From the NCBI GenBank assembly GCA_905221605.1, contig CAJNDS010002685.1, positions 62,001 to 126,000 of the forward strand: a stretch of 64,000 bases of DNA, read 5' to 3'. The notes below the pieces were generated by a model. That model saw only the letters and a list, made by a program, of their open reading frames with translations. It made no database searches and was not told where the DNA came from. The first letter of the stretch is position 1, and the number at the start of each line of letters is the position of its first letter. The translations under genes were made by a program, and so were the position numbers. Origin of the DNA: Symbiodinium natans. Lineage: Eukaryota > Sar > Dinophyceae > Suessiales > Symbiodiniaceae. Below, piece by piece: positions 1 through 11,516 of this stretch.

Positions 1-2795
1 CGTTCTTTCTTCTTCCCAAAGGCAAGAAAGGGACGAGAGGAGAGGGCATAAGGTATTCTACGACAATTGATTTGTTCTTTGTCCTCCTCCTGTTCTCCGA
101 ACCCTTTCTCCCCTCGATAAGAAAAACGAAAATAATGGACTTTTGTTCATTCCTTGGTGTTTTCCTCTTGTTGTCTGTTCCTTCTCGCCGAATGAGTCTG
201 TTGAAAAGAAAATGCACAAATGAACAGGGGAGCCGTTTTGTCCTATCTGAACAGAACTGTTGGAAGTCAGGGGGGTGGATTGCAGAAGACAAACTGGAGG
301 GAACAGGGGAACTCAGCCAAAGGGGCCACTTTTGCAACGAACAACTGCCTGCTTCTCTCTTCTCGTCCATGTGCTTTTCTCACCTATGACAAAATGGAGG
401 GAACAAGGGAACTCAGGCCTGCACTAGGGGGAGCCGAGACCCCCTTTGCAACGAACAGCTACCTGCTTTCTTTCCTTGTTCTATCTTTGCGCTTTCTTGC
501 TTTCTATTTGAGACCCCCACACGCACGCGCGCAGCCCCAAATCCGACAACGCGAGACTGTTTGCAATTCTCTCCTCCATAAGAAAAGCAAAGAGCAGAGA
601 AAAATGGAGAAGAGAGGAGGGCGAGGACGAAGGTAGCGGGATGATCTTGGGCTCTTGGACATTCATCTTTCTTTCCAGCAAGAACAGAGCCAAAGAAGAG
701 AGATAAGAGAGGAGAGGAAAGGATGGATGAAGACAGTGAGAATAAATCAGGGCTCCTCCCCCTTATGTTTTGTTTATTTCCTTTCTTTTTCTTCTTCCAA
801 CAAGAAAGGGAAGAGACGAGAGATGAGGACAGTGTGTAAATAGAAGAGTGACATATTTGAATGTTTACCTCTTCGTTGTTCTTCTCCTGTTATCCGACTC
901 CTTTCTCTCCTGAAAGAACCGCACGTTAGTCAAATGTTTGTTGCTTTCCTCTTGTTGTCTGTTCTTTTCTCGTTGAATGGGTAAGTCCAAAAAAATTGCA
1001 CAAGTGGACAGGGGAACCGTCTTCGTCCTTTTACGCACCTCCCTTTTTTGTCCCTACAAGAAGGAACAGAAAAGTTGGAACGCAGAGAGGGATGAACGAA
1101 CACAAAAGGAGTGGAACAGAGCGGAAAAGTGTGCCTCCCTTATGCAACAAACAAGTACTTGCTTCTCTCTCTTCCCGTCCAGATGCTTCGCTCATCTAGT
1201 GTTATGCATTCTTTCCTCCATAAGAAAAGCAAGAAGAGACAAAAGCTAGAAGTAGTGAGATTGGTTCGTGTTCTTAAATCTTCATTCTGCAAGAAGAGGA
1301 CCACATGGAGGATGAACGCAGTGAGACTGAGTAAGGGCGCTTATCTGTATTATTTGTTATTCCTTCCTTGTGCTTTTTTCTTGTACATTCTGCTCGTGGC
1401 TTTCTCTTTCTTTTTCTTGCTGTTAGCTTGCTTAGACACTCTTGTTAGTTCCTTGTGCTTTCCCCTATTGTCTGTTCCTTTCTCGCTGAGTGGGTAGACG
1501 AAAAGAACACGCGCGAGTGGACAGGGGAACCGTCTTCGTCCTTGTATTTACTCCCTGCTTTCTCCTTAAAAGAAGTTGGAACGCTGGGGAGGCCTTACAG
1601 AAGGCAAAAGGAAGGGGAGCAGGGGAACTCATCCCGGCTCTAGGGAGAAAGTGTGCCTCCTTATGCAACAAACAAGTACTTGCTTCTCTCTGTTCCCGTC
1701 CAGATGCTTCGCTCATCTAGCGTTATGCATTCTTTCCTCCATAAGAAAACAAGAAGAGACAAAAGCTAGAAGGGAGAGCGCAGAGAGAAGAGGGAGGATG
1801 AAAGTAGTGAGATTGGTTTGTGTTCTTAAATCTTCATTCTGCAAGAAGAGGACCACATGCAGGATGAATGCAGTGAGACTGAGCAAGGGCGCTTATCTTT
1901 ATTATGTGCTATTCCTTCCTTGTGTTTTTTCTTGTACATTCTGCTCGTGGCTTTCTCTTTCTTTTTCTTGCTGTTAGCTTGCTTAGACACTCTTGTTAGG
2001 TCCTTGTGCTTTCCCCTATTGTCTGTTCCTTTCTCGCTGAATGGGTAGACGAAAAGAACATGCACAAGTGGACAGGGTAACCGTCTTCGTCCTTGTATTT
2101 ACTCCCTTCTTTCTCCTTAGAAAGAAGTTGGAACGCTGGGGAGGCATTACAGAAGGCAAAAGGAAGGGAACAGGGGAACTCATCCCTGCTCTAGGGGAAG
2201 AAGTGTGCCTCACTTATGCAACAAACAAGTACTTGCTTCTCTCTCTTCCCGTCCAGACGCTTCGCTCATCTAATGTTATGCATTCTTTCCTCCATAAGAA
2301 AAAACAAGAAGAGACAAAAGCTAGAAGGGAGAGCGCAGAGAGAAGAGGGAAGATGAAAGCAGTGAGATTGGCTTCCGTTCGTAAGTCTTTCTGCAAGAAG
2401 AGAACCACAGAAGAGAACAAAGAGAGGATAAGAGGATGAATGCGGTGAGACTGAGCGCGGGCATTTCTCTTTGTCATTTGTTGTTCGTTCCTAGTGTTGT
2501 CTTGTGCGTACTGCTCAGAAAAGTTGGAACGCAGTGGAGGCATGAAGGCAAAATGGAGGAATAAGGGAACTCAACCGCACTCTATGCGAAGAGGAGCCCA
2601 GGGAACCCAGGCCTGCACCAGGGGAGCCGAAACCCCTTTGCAGCGAACAGCTGCCTGCTTTCTTTCTTTCTGTCTGTCTTGCTTTCTTTGTTTCGTTCTT
2701 TCTTTCTGTTTCCTTTCTCTCAAGGGGTTTGTGGAAGGAGGCCCCCACTCGCACGCGCGCAGCCCCAAATCCGACTTCGCGAGACTGCTTGCAGT
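1..2795. repeat. Diverged ~0.5-kb tandem repeat, copy 1 of a long duplication
   Basis: This block alternates T/C-rich and A/G-rich stretches and contains recurrent landmarks. GGGGAACCGTCTTCGTCC occurs near 1015, 1525 and (variant) 2075. GCAACAAACAAGTACTTGCT occurs near 1144, 1666 and 2217. Spacing of about 520-550 bp indicates a tandem family with diverged units. The many small ORFs on both strands repeat from unit to unit and look like translations of low-complexity DNA, so I do not call genes. The block is nearly identical to 25715-28541. The differences I saw are a few substitutions and a 32-bp deletion after position 1252. It stops abruptly at the assembly gap. Confidence 0.85.
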
Positions 2796-2895
2796 NNNNN
2801 NNNNNNNNNNNNNNNNNNNNNNNNNNNNNNNNNNNNNNNNNNNNNNNNNNNNNNNNNNNNNNNNNNNNNNNNNNNNNNNNNNNNNNNNNNNNNNN
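2796..2895. other. Assembly gap of 100 N
   Basis: Exactly 100 undetermined bases, the usual placeholder for a scaffold join of unknown size. The left flank is duplicated sequence and the right flank opens with a C homopolymer, so the join may be wrong or the true gap may be much larger. Confidence 0.98.
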
Positions 2896-2908
2896 CCCCC
2901 CCCCCCCC

Positions 2909-2998
2909 GAATTAAGTGCGAAGCAAAGGAGTGCCAAGCCTGCAGCGGAGAGCATCGCACCACCAGCCGCCGGGCAGTGGCTTGGGCCTGGCTCTGGA
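2909..2998 (+). CDS. Possible cysteine-rich exon next to the gap
   Basis: Right after the gap and a C homopolymer, one frame reads a hydrophilic stretch with three closely spaced cysteines (CEAKECQACSG). It is followed by the telomere-like intron style seen downstream (CTTAGGGTTTAGGG). It could be an upstream exon of the cysteine-rich membrane-protein gene to the right. A second frame is also open, and the upstream splice site is lost in the gap, so this is tentative. Confidence 0.25.
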
Positions 2999-3797
2999 GT
3001 CTTAGGGTTTAGGGTTCAGGGTTTAAGGTTTACATAGGGGTTACGGGTTAGGGTTTAGGGTTAGACTTGGGATGTTCTCCCTTGTTCTAAGAGTCCTTAA
3101 TCGGGATTATAATAGGGGGGAGAAGGGGGGGTATTACAATCCCTATTAAGGACTGCTAGCATAAGGGGGAATATAAGGGGGAGCATGCCAAGTGGACCCT
3201 TATTCTCTTATGTTAGTGTTTAGGTTCGCTTGCAATATTCCTAGCTCTTGGGTCTAGCCCTAAACCCTTAACACTAGATCCGAAACCCTAAACCCTAAAC
3301 CCTACTCTTGGGTCCAGAGTCCTATGGTGCTTAGGCTTCAAGGGCTTTTGGGGTTCGGGGTTTCGCGGTTGGGGGTTCAGGGTTTTGGCTTTTGGGGGTC
3401 CAGGGTTTTGGCTTCGGAGGTTTGGCCCTGTGGCGTGGTTTAGCCCCGAAATCCTAAACCTAAGCCACCCTAAACCACTTGAAGCCCTAAACCCTAAACC
3501 CTAAACCCTAAACCCTGAACCCTAAACCCTAAACCCTAAACCCTTGCGTAGAGGATCCTGTGTTGCTGGGTAGCTGGGTTGGGTTCGTTTAAGGTTTAGG
3601 GTTTAGGGTCTCGGGGTGATATCCTTAAACCCCACACGGCACAGTGTGTGAATACTGGGCCCGAAATGTGCTTCTTACCCTCAACCCTATGGCAGCTTCA
3701 GGCAGACTAGATTTAGGGTTTCGGGTTTAGGGTTTAGGGTTTAGGGTTTAGGGAAGTTGGGACCTGAGTTTAGTGGGCTTGGGGTTTAGGGTTTTAA

Positions 3798-3975
3798 ACG
3801 CACCGGCTTGTGCGAAATGCGCGCGATCAATTCCTGGCATGGCGAGAAGCGTTTTGCCGAAACGCCCAAGCTTTGGCCACTTGCCCTGACATTCTCGAGG
3901 ATTCCCTGGCAGACTACAACACTGTGGAGAACAACTACCCCGCCATGGATGCTTACCGGCCGAGTTGTCGAAAGA
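3798..3975 (+). CDS. Exon-like open segment, unknown protein
   Basis: The frame containing VRNARDQFLAW, then CPDILEDSLADYN and YPAMDAYRPSC, is open for about 59 codons with balanced, protein-like composition, unlike the surrounding repeats. It probably belongs to the multi-exon + strand gene that follows. No clean AG acceptor is visible just upstream. A GT donor inside the end (after codons for AYRPS) or a non-canonical site are both possible. No domain is recognised. Confidence 0.4.
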
Positions 3976-4038
3976 GGACGCCCTAAACCCTAAACCCTAA
4001 CCAGAGTTGGCCCAAAAAGGACACGGGGGCCTTGCGAG

Positions 4039-4130
4039 CCATACATTGGTTGGCGCTGTCGACCACGGTGCCAGCAGATTCCTCCACGAGGTGGTCGAGG
4101 TCGTGGCTGACTTCCTCAAGTACTTCAGGG
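4039..4130 (+). CDS. Exon-like open segment with amphipathic helix
   Basis: After a plausible AG acceptor (4037-4038) one frame reads HTLVGAVDHGASRFLHEVVE followed by VVADFLKYF, an amphipathic, helix-forming composition. The donor is ambiguous. It sits between two telomere-like tracts in the same arrangement as the firmer exons downstream, so I place it in the same + strand gene. Function unknown. Confidence 0.4.
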
Positions 4131-4394
4131 ACAGAACAAAACTATCGGCCTCTGCACAACTACGGCTTTTGACCCTGAAGCCTTAACACCCCAATTAATC
4201 CCCCCAAACCCTAAATTCTCAAGACCCGAGACCCTTCAAACTCTGAGACCTAAATTTAAGGTTTAAGGTTTAGGGTTTAGGGTAATGTAGGGGCCTTAAC
4301 AATTCGAAGGAGTATATATTTCTAAAGGGACCCTATAAGGGAATGCTATTTGTAATTATTCCGACCCCCCCCCCACCCCCATATTAATGCTCAG

Positions 4395-4490
4395 GTCAGC
4401 GACGGCGTGGAGAAGTGGATTGAAGTGGACGGCGCAACCTCCGAAACTTTTTGCGGCTGCGTGGAAGACTGGCTCCCCGGCTTCCCAGAG
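4395..4490 (+). CDS. Internal exon, unknown protein
   Basis: A 96-bp segment lies between TCAG|GTC and CCAGAG|GTTAGG. It is open in phase 0 throughout and encodes VSDGVEKWIEVDGATSETF, then CGCVEDWLPGFPE. Composition, boundaries and length fit a dinoflagellate internal exon, including G directly after the AG. The intron to its right begins with a run of TTTAGGG and ends with CCCTAA-like sequence before the next candidate acceptor at 4859. The Cys-X-Cys pair fits the cysteine-rich gene proposed for this region. No named domain. Confidence 0.5.
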
Positions 4491-4859
4491 GTTAGGCGTT
4501 TAGGGTTTAGGGTTTAGGGTTTAGGGTTTAGGGTTTAGGGTTTAGGGTTTTGGGTTCCGACCTTTGAGGTTTTGGGCTTTTGGGGGGAGGTAGGGTCTGG
4601 GGTTTGGAGTTGAGGCTTTAGGGTTTCGTGGAGCTCTTTTCGCCTTCAACTTCTTGGGGTAAAAACGTGTGAGAGGGTTTAGGGTTTAGGAGCTAGGTGA
4701 CACAACCCCCAACAGAACTTGCTTTTTGGGCACAGGTATTGTTAGGACTTGAAGAATGGACTACGCTGTAAGGCATTGAGGCACAGAGTTTATGGCTCAC
4801 GCCTCTAGAGTTAAACCCAAAACCCTAAGCCCCATGCAGACATCCCCTTGCCCACGCAG

Positions 4860-5006
4860 CAGCAATGTGCCAGACCTTGAAGCCGAGGCTGCAACGCCCT
4901 TCGCAGTGACCCTAAACCCTAAACCCTAAACCCCGAACCCTAAACCCTAAAACCCCTAAACTGAGCCAGTTTCGAACAGCTGGGTCGCCGAACCTTCGTC
5001 GAACCT
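4860..5006 (+). CDS. Two short candidate exons (4860-4905 and 4970-5006)
   Basis: Both pieces have clean boundaries: GCAG|C..GCA|GTGACC and CCAG|T..CCT|GTAAGA. They carry open frames (SNVPDLEAEAATPFA and FEQLGRRTFVEP). Their phases in those frames do not join to each other, so at least one is in another frame or is a decoy. They are listed because the GTAAGA donor is near consensus. Confidence 0.3.
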
Positions 5007-5222
5007 GTAAGAGTGAAAGGGGGTTCAGGGTTTAGGATCCTGACCCCGAAGCCCTAAACCCTATACTCTAAACCCTAAACTGAGGGATTTAGGGTTTAGG
5101 GTTTAGGGTCCCCAAAGCTGAAGGGTACCCAAAGCTGAAGGGTACAGCCTTAACTGTCCAAGGTATAACCCCATGATAACCAGTTCGGAAGCGAGATAAT
5201 GTTCATGGATTTTTCTTGCTAG

Positions 5223-5262
5223 GCCAAGCCTCGGCTCGTTTCGGTTGTTGGCGGGCCTGCCG
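5223..5262 (+). CDS. Short candidate exon
   Basis: After CTAG, a 40-bp segment encodes AKPRLVSVVGGPAG and ends at a GTGTTT donor. It joins in phase with the 4970-5006 candidate if that is read as FEQLGRRTFVEP. The Val-Val-Gly-Gly-Pro string is suggestive of a beta-strand/turn, but too short to assign. Confidence 0.3.
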
Positions 5263-5502
5263 GTGTTTCTTTGAACCCCAAAACCTGGACAGCCCTAAGC
5301 CCTAAGCCCTAAACCCTTCACCCTACACCCTAATCCCTAAACCCCATGCAAACCCCAAACCAGAAGAGGTTTCGTGCATTCATCGGATCATCATGCACAT
5401 TTTCATCATGACCGCATCGAGACTTAAACACATATGTGTATTTAGGGTTCAGGGGTTGTCCATTGCTTCACTCCTTCATCCATGAATTGCTTCATCCATT
5501 CA

Positions 5503-5600
5503 CTCATTCATTCATGCATTCATTTCATGCATTCATTCATTCATTCATTCATTCATTCATTCATTCATTCATTCATTCATTCAGCCATTCATTCCTGCAT
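5503..5600. repeat. ATTC tetranucleotide microsatellite
   Basis: A near-perfect run of CATT/ATTC units with flanking degenerate units from about 5460 to 5620. The ORF across it is a simple Ser/His repeat translation, not a gene. Confidence 0.95.
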
Positions 5601-5902
5601 TCATTCATTTCATTTCTATGTGGTTTGTTTATTTAGCTAGATACTTATGTGTATATTTCGATGTTTATACAATACATGCGTATTTATGTGTATATATCTG
5701 ATATAGTATATGCAAATCCATGTCTTGGACTTTGGTACGAACACCGATTTTCTACCTGCGTCGAGCCTTCTGGGGGGGGATCGTCGTCCGTTCGGCCTCC
5801 ACGCTTAATTTTTGCCCTAAGCCCTGAACCCTAAAACCCTAAACCTTAAACTCTAAACCCTAAATACACCCTACACCCCACCCTGAAAGCCTTCCGACTC
5901 AG

Positions 5903-6622
5903 GTTTCAGAACTCTGCCGGCGTCTGCGAGTGGTGCATGCAAGGCTCCACGTGTCCCGGGTCGAGTGAGATCGAACTCTTACTTGGCTTCTTCTCCACCC
6001 CGGAGGACGCCGCTCCCAACCCTCAGGGTTTAGGGTTTAGGGTTTAGGGTTTAGGGTTTAGGGTTTAGGGTTTAGGGTTTAGAGAGACTGAACCCTCAGG
6101 GTCCATGTACCTATGTAGTGTATAGCTTGGGCCCTAAAGCTACTGTATGGTAACCCATCCAAGGCCCAAGTGCGTACTATACAGGTACAATGGCCCCTGC
6201 CTTATATAGGGGTCAGAGTAATGTATTAGTTCCTTATGGTTCCTATATGAAACAGGGTTTATATTACTGTTCTTGGTGAGTGTATGTAAGGTTCCTCTTT
6301 ATTAATATTGGTGAGTGTATATATTGGGTGTCCTTTTGGGGGCACAAGAGATATGAACCCTACTAGCCTGCACCGTGCTTTGCAGCCAACTTCACAGCTC
6401 AGTTCAGGGCTTGGGGCTTAAGGTTGAGGGTTTGGGGTTTAGGGTTTCGGGTTTAGGGTTTAGGGCTAGGGTTTAGGGTTCGGGTTGAGGGTTTAGGGAA
6501 TCTTCGGGCTTTCGATTATGTCGGCTTACCCGTGCAAACGGCCAACTCCCGTGTTCAGTGCATATGTGGTTCCATTCAGAATTTGGGGCGTGTACATCGT
6601 GGGCTTCCCTTTGGGGATGCTG
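5903..6622 (+). CDS. Three phase-consistent exons of a cysteine-rich membrane protein
   Basis: Exons 5903-6027, 6386-6401 and 6559-6622 join in phase through GT-AG introns. The first encodes a Cys-rich ectodomain piece (NSAGVCEWCMQGSTCPGSS, then a hydrophobic ELLLGFF). The second is only 16 nt (encoding about ANFTA). The third encodes AYVVPFRIWGVYIVGFPLG, a likely membrane segment, and ends at a GTAAGA donor. The first intron opens directly with GTTTAGGG repeats. The second is flanked by a 6-bp direct repeat (GTTCAG at 6402-6407 and 6553-6558). I infer an extracellular Cys-rich domain followed by membrane spans; no family name can be given. Confidence 0.55.
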
Positions 6623-6807
6623 GTAAGAACATCCCTAATATAGCGGTCGGAGTACTTACAAGTAGTATTCCCTTATGGTCCCTTTTGTAGTTATACTATA
6701 CTAACCCCCAAAACCCTATCCCAACCCTAAACCCTAAACCCTACCCCCCAAAACCCTGTTCTAATTACCTAAGGCCCCTATATTACTTCATTGCCTGCAC
6801 TCCCAAG

Positions 6808-6870
6808 CCTACACAGAAGAAGAACAAATCACGCGCAGGAGCCAGGCTCCTCGGCCTGTTTCAGAACAAA
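6808..6870 (+). CDS. Candidate basic exon
   Basis: Between CAAG and AAA|GTTCTA lies a 63-bp phase-0 frame encoding PTQKKNKSRAGARLLGLFQN. A run of basic residues following the membrane-like exon at 6559-6622 would suit a cytoplasmic loop (positive-inside). The phase agrees with that exon, which also ends in phase 0. Confidence 0.4.
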
Positions 6871-7532
6871 GTTCTAAACCCTAGACCCTAAACCCTAAAC
6901 CCTAGCCCCAAGACCCTCAACCCTATAAACCCTAAACCCTACCCTAAACCCTATAAACCTTAAACCCTGTAAACCCTAGACCCTAGACCCTAGACGCTTT
7001 AACCGTCCAGGGCTCTGGAACTTGAGTTTCAGAACCCTCCACATCCCCAAAGCTTAGATCCTGAGCCACACTGCGCCTACAGGGAGGAGGCATATTGAGT
7101 GGTTGTCAAGATTATGGTCCTTTTTGGATCTACATCATAATATGGCACCTAGTATTGAGGGTGCCCCAAATGGGAGCATAATTTTGACAACCACCCATAT
7201 GAGAGTTTCTCACCCACTAATTGCTAACTTGTTGGGTCGTTTAGGGTTTAGGGTTTAGGGTTTAGGGTTTAGGGTTTAGGGTTAGGGCTTGAGCTTTGGC
7301 CTGCACCTTCAAAACAAGGGGTGCACGTGGGTACAATAATATTGAGGCACTTTCCCATACTTTCCCTGTTGTGACGGCATACCGGCTATTCCAGGCAGTC
7401 TAACAGTCTAAACCCTAAGCCCAAGCCCTAAGCCCTAAAACCCAAAACCCTAAACCGTAAACCCTAGAACCCTAAACCCTAGAACCCTAAACCCTAAACC
7501 CTAAACCCTAAACCCTAAACGCCACTGCTGAG

Positions 7533-8404
7533 GCATGGTCTATCGCTGCTTCGGGCAGGCTTCCCGATGCCCCGGTGGCCCACCGGGCACCTGCGCAGCA
7601 GGTCGAGACCCAGCCACGGTGACCTGCGACCGCTGTCTCTCGGGCCTGAAGGTTTAGGGTTTAGGGTTTGGGGTTTAGGGTTTGGGGTTTAGGGTTTAGG
7701 GTTTGGGGTTTGGGGTTGGGGGTTTAGGGTTTAGGGTTTAGGGCTTGGGGTTTAGGGTTTAGGGTTTCGGAACTGGGCCGGAAGGTCGCGTTCTTGGAGG
7801 TTCATGGTATTGAAGAACCCAATGATAACTGCACTTATTACCCAACTAAATCCCTATTAGGGCACTTAAAGGGCATTATAAGTGGTTTGCAAGTAGAGTT
7901 TTAAGTTTAGGGCCGGGATTCAGGGTTTGGGGTTAAGACCCTATACCCTAAACCCTAAACCCTAAACCCTAAACCCTAAACCCTAAACCCTAAACCCTAA
8001 ACCCTAAACCCTAAACCCTAAACCCTAAACCCTAAACCTCGGCACTACCCTGGGAGCCTTGTTTTCGAAGGTTACCTAAGCCTCCTCTCAGGGGTTTCAG
8101 AACCAAGAAAGCGTTTTGGTACTTAACGCATTGCATAGACTTAAAGTCTTTCGTGGGGATTGGGGTTCAGGGTTTAGGCTTCAGGGTTTAGGGTTTTGGG
8201 TTACCCTGAACCCTGAACCCTAAACCCTAAACCCTAAACCCTAAATCCTAAACCCTAAACCCTAAACTTTTAGGGTTCAGGGCTAGGGTCGCAGGGTTCA
8301 GGGTTTGAACCTGGTTGGCGCGATGTTCGCCGAGGCCTTCCTGGCCATCAGCGGAACGCCGACGGAACGTGTGCTCCGTGCACAGGCCTCGACCCCAAGA
8401 GAAG
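7533..8404 (+). CDS. Two exons of a Cys/Gly/Pro-rich ectodomain
   Basis: Exon 7533-7651 encodes MVYRCFGQASRCPGGPPG, then TCAAGRDPATVTCDRCLSG, with five cysteines. Exon 8352-8404 starts in the matching phase and encodes RNADGTCAPCTGLDPKR. The CPGG..G.C and CxxC spacing resembles the secreted Cys-rich repeats found in many alveolate membrane receptors (family knowledge, not a database hit). Both donors read GTTTAG and run straight into telomere-like repeats. The intron contains long TTTAGGG tracts first and CCCTAAA tracts later, so its RNA could fold back on itself. Confidence 0.6.
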
Positions 8405-9469
8405 GTTTAGAGTTTAGGGTTTAGGGTTTATACGGTTTAGGATTTTAACGGTTTGGGGGTTGACGGGGTTTAGGGGGTGTCAGTTGCATTTTAAGTTCGG
8501 GCTTAAAGGTCCTGATTCGCGGCTCTCTGGTCTCAGCCCCCAACCCTATATGGAGTTGTTGATTGGGTCAATCATTTTTCTCTGATGTCCCCAAAGCTTT
8601 GCGGGGGTTTCCCTGAGTTGGGGCTTTACCCAAAGGCTCCAATTCAGTACCATCATTCTTGTCTGGGTAGTATATACAAGCTTGAAGACTATGAAAGTAG
8701 TAGCATAGCAAGATGCAGCAACCCTACACCCTAAACCGTAAACCCTACACCCCAAACCGTAAACCCTAAACCCTAAACCCTAAACCCCAAACCCTAAACC
8801 CTAAACCCTAAACCCCAAACCCTAAATCCTAAATCCTAAACCCTAGACCCCAGGGTCTCTCAAACTTGGGGGCTCTGACAGCCTGGCTGGACCGGGGGGC
8901 GTTTGGCCTCCCTTGTAACAAAAAGTTTAAAGAGGTTTTAGGGTTTAGGGTTTAGGGCTTAGGGTTTAGGGTTTAGGGTGCAATTTCCTTCAGGTCGAGG
9001 TTTAGGTAGGATGTGTTTCCTAGGGCCGGGACTTCTCACAGGCTTTGGGAGTTCGGTTTCCTCCCAAGGCCCTTTTCAACAACAACGGGCACCCAGGTTT
9101 TTTTTTAGGGAATCACCCTAAAACCCTAAATCAGCTAGTTTTCCTTGCACGTCCCAAGGGGGAGCCTAAGACGGCTCAAGCTCTTCAGGACGAAGTCTGG
9201 GTACATAGCTGCGATGCGACATACCCAAAACACACCCACGGTTGAGTTGCGAGCCCAAAACCCTGAACCCCGAAACCTTAAACATCTGAACCACCACACG
9301 AGGTCTCGCTTAGGCTCTCTTGCTTGGGAGGGTCTAGGGTTTAGGTGTTTGGGTTTAGGGTTTAGGGTAGTTTAGGGTTTAGGGTTTAGGGTTTAGGGTT
9401 CAGGGTTCAGGGTTCAGGGTTCAGGGCTCAGGGTTAGGGTTTAGGGTTTAGGGGGGCGAACTGCGACAG

Positions 9470-9585
9470 GGACCTCTTATGCGCTGATCGTCTCGGCCAT
9501 CGTGATGGTTGTGGCGGGTATTGCCTTCCTCTACGCCCTCCTGGTGTTGGATTCGGAGCGAGCAACGCAACCAGGACAACCGAGG
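9470..9585 (+). CDS. Exon encoding a transmembrane helix
   Basis: After GACAG the frame starting at 9472 encodes TSYALIVSAIVMVVAGIAFL followed by YALLVLDSERATQPGQPR. This is a strongly hydrophobic span of about 24 residues followed by a charged tail, the signature of a single membrane helix. The donor is GTTTAG inside a telomere-like tract. A second frame is open and would join the previous exon in phase, so an unseen small exon between 8404 and 9470 (perhaps near 9200) is needed if the hydrophobic frame is right. Confidence 0.55.
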
Positions 9586-11442
9586 GTTTAGGGTTTAGGG
9601 TTTGGGATTTAGGGTTTAGGGTTTAGGGTTTAGTTCCTGACGTCGACCCGAAAGCCTGCACGAAGCGCCTGACTACTAGGTGCAGGAGAGCCCTCCAAAT
9701 CCAGGCTTACACACCCATAAAAAACACAACCAAAACCCCTACAGTCAACTCCAAAAAGTTGGAACATCCTTATCCCCATACCCCGAAAGGTATGCTAAAA
9801 ATGCAACCCCAGCCCTAGTCATCCCTAAACCATGTTCCACCTTTCTGGAGTTTGCTGTAAACCCCAAAACTACGTACATTTTTCCGTCAGTCAGCGAAGC
9901 CAACGGGTTGTCAGGCTTTTTTCGTCTGTGGCCCCTAGGCTGAATAGCGGGATTAGGACTTAGGGTAGAAACCCTCAGCCTTGAAACCCTAAATCCTAAG
10001 CCTTGAGCGGAGCTCTGAACGCCAGCTCTTGGGATTTCTTCGTGGCTGGGGCTCCAGGGTTAATGTTGACTTCGCATTCATAAACCCCCCCCCCCCTTCA
10101 TTGATCAATCTTTTCGGCCAGGGCCTCCTCAATAATATCCGCCTAAATCCTGGTAGGACGTAAGGCAGCTCTGCTTCGATCTAGCTGTCACAGTGCCACC
10201 ACAGTGGGCTAAGTGAGCCTCTACTGCGAGCCTTGGCCACTACAAAAAGAGTGTCTGCAGCCAGCAAGCTCTAAACTCATTCTCTTCCAACACCCTGAAA
10301 CTTATCAGTTTAAGTTAGTTGCACAACATCGCCCGAAAAAAAAATAATTCCGGGCGGGGATTTTATAATTGTGGCGGGTTACATTATTGTGTTCCGGGCA
10401 GCGGGATTTTATAATTGTAGCGGGCTTTATTAATGTCAAGTCAACATTAGTACCGTAGAGTGGAGGGCGGAAGAAGAACGCATGACTTAGGATTTTGGGT
10501 TCCTGGGCTTCGGGTGGGGTTTGGGGGTTGGGGAACCCAGACCCCTATGGGAGGATCCAAAAAGTAGAGCCCTTTAAGGGTTCCTAAGCATAGTAGTATC
10601 GGGTATCGGGTACTATTTGGGGTAGCTACTGCTACACCTACTCATAACTACCCATGAACCTTCAAACAAAGCCCCCAACACCTAAACCCTAAACCCTAAA
10701 CCCAAAACACCTCGGGAGGGTGTTGGTGCCACGCTCCAGGACACACTTTTGTCGGCGTGGTCGCGCTGAGCCAGCTCGCCACACAGCTGCAAGTTCTCCG
10801 ACTCCTGAACCTTAAGCCTTAACCCCTAAACCCTAAACTCCTAAACTCCTAAACCCTAAACCCTAACCCTAAACCCTAAACCCTTTAATTACCCCCCAAC
10901 CCAGCTCCAAAACCTGAAAATGGCTAAACCTCTACACACGAAATCAGGGAATTTCTCTAACATCCGGTCCCTTTTTGGGTTCCTTATTGAGAGCTTAGGG
11001 TTTAGGGTTTAGGGTTTAGGGTTTAGGGTTTAGGGTTTAGGCTTTAGGGGACCCAAAACTGGGACCACCATTTTGAGAACTGACCATATATATACAGTAG
11101 AGCCCCCCCAATCTCACGTTCTAGATAGCTTGTAGGAAGCCCAAAGGGAAGGTTTGTATATAGTGAAACTAGGAAGACCACCAGAACCCTAAACATAGCT
11201 TGCAAGCATTGGAGCCATGGGCACGACACCCCACAGCTTTGGATCATGAAGCCGTAAACTCACACCCTAAACCGAAAACCCCCAAGCTTTGAACGCCGCT
11301 CCCTAAACTCCTAAACCTGGACCCCAAACCTTAAACCCTAAACCCTAGCCCGAAATCCTAAACCCTAAACCCTAAACCCCAAACCCTAAACCCTAAACCC
11401 TAAACCCTAAACCCTTAAACCCTTAAACCCTAAGCCCCAGAG

Positions 11443-11516
11443 CTGCAGATCACGCTGATCCAGCAGCTCGTAGTCGTGAACAAGTTCGGCATCGACTGGG
11501 TAGCTGAGCTTGAAGG
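11443..11516 (+). CDS. Candidate exon, hydrophobic/amphipathic
   Basis: Starts in phase 0 after CCAGAG and encodes LQITLIQQLVVVNKFGIDW, then VAELE, ending at a GTTTAG donor. The phase matches the end of the exon at 9470-9585. Strings of this kind, aliphatic followed by a short Asp-Trp turn, recur between membrane spans in dinoflagellate Cys-rich membrane proteins, so it probably continues the same gene. Confidence 0.5.
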
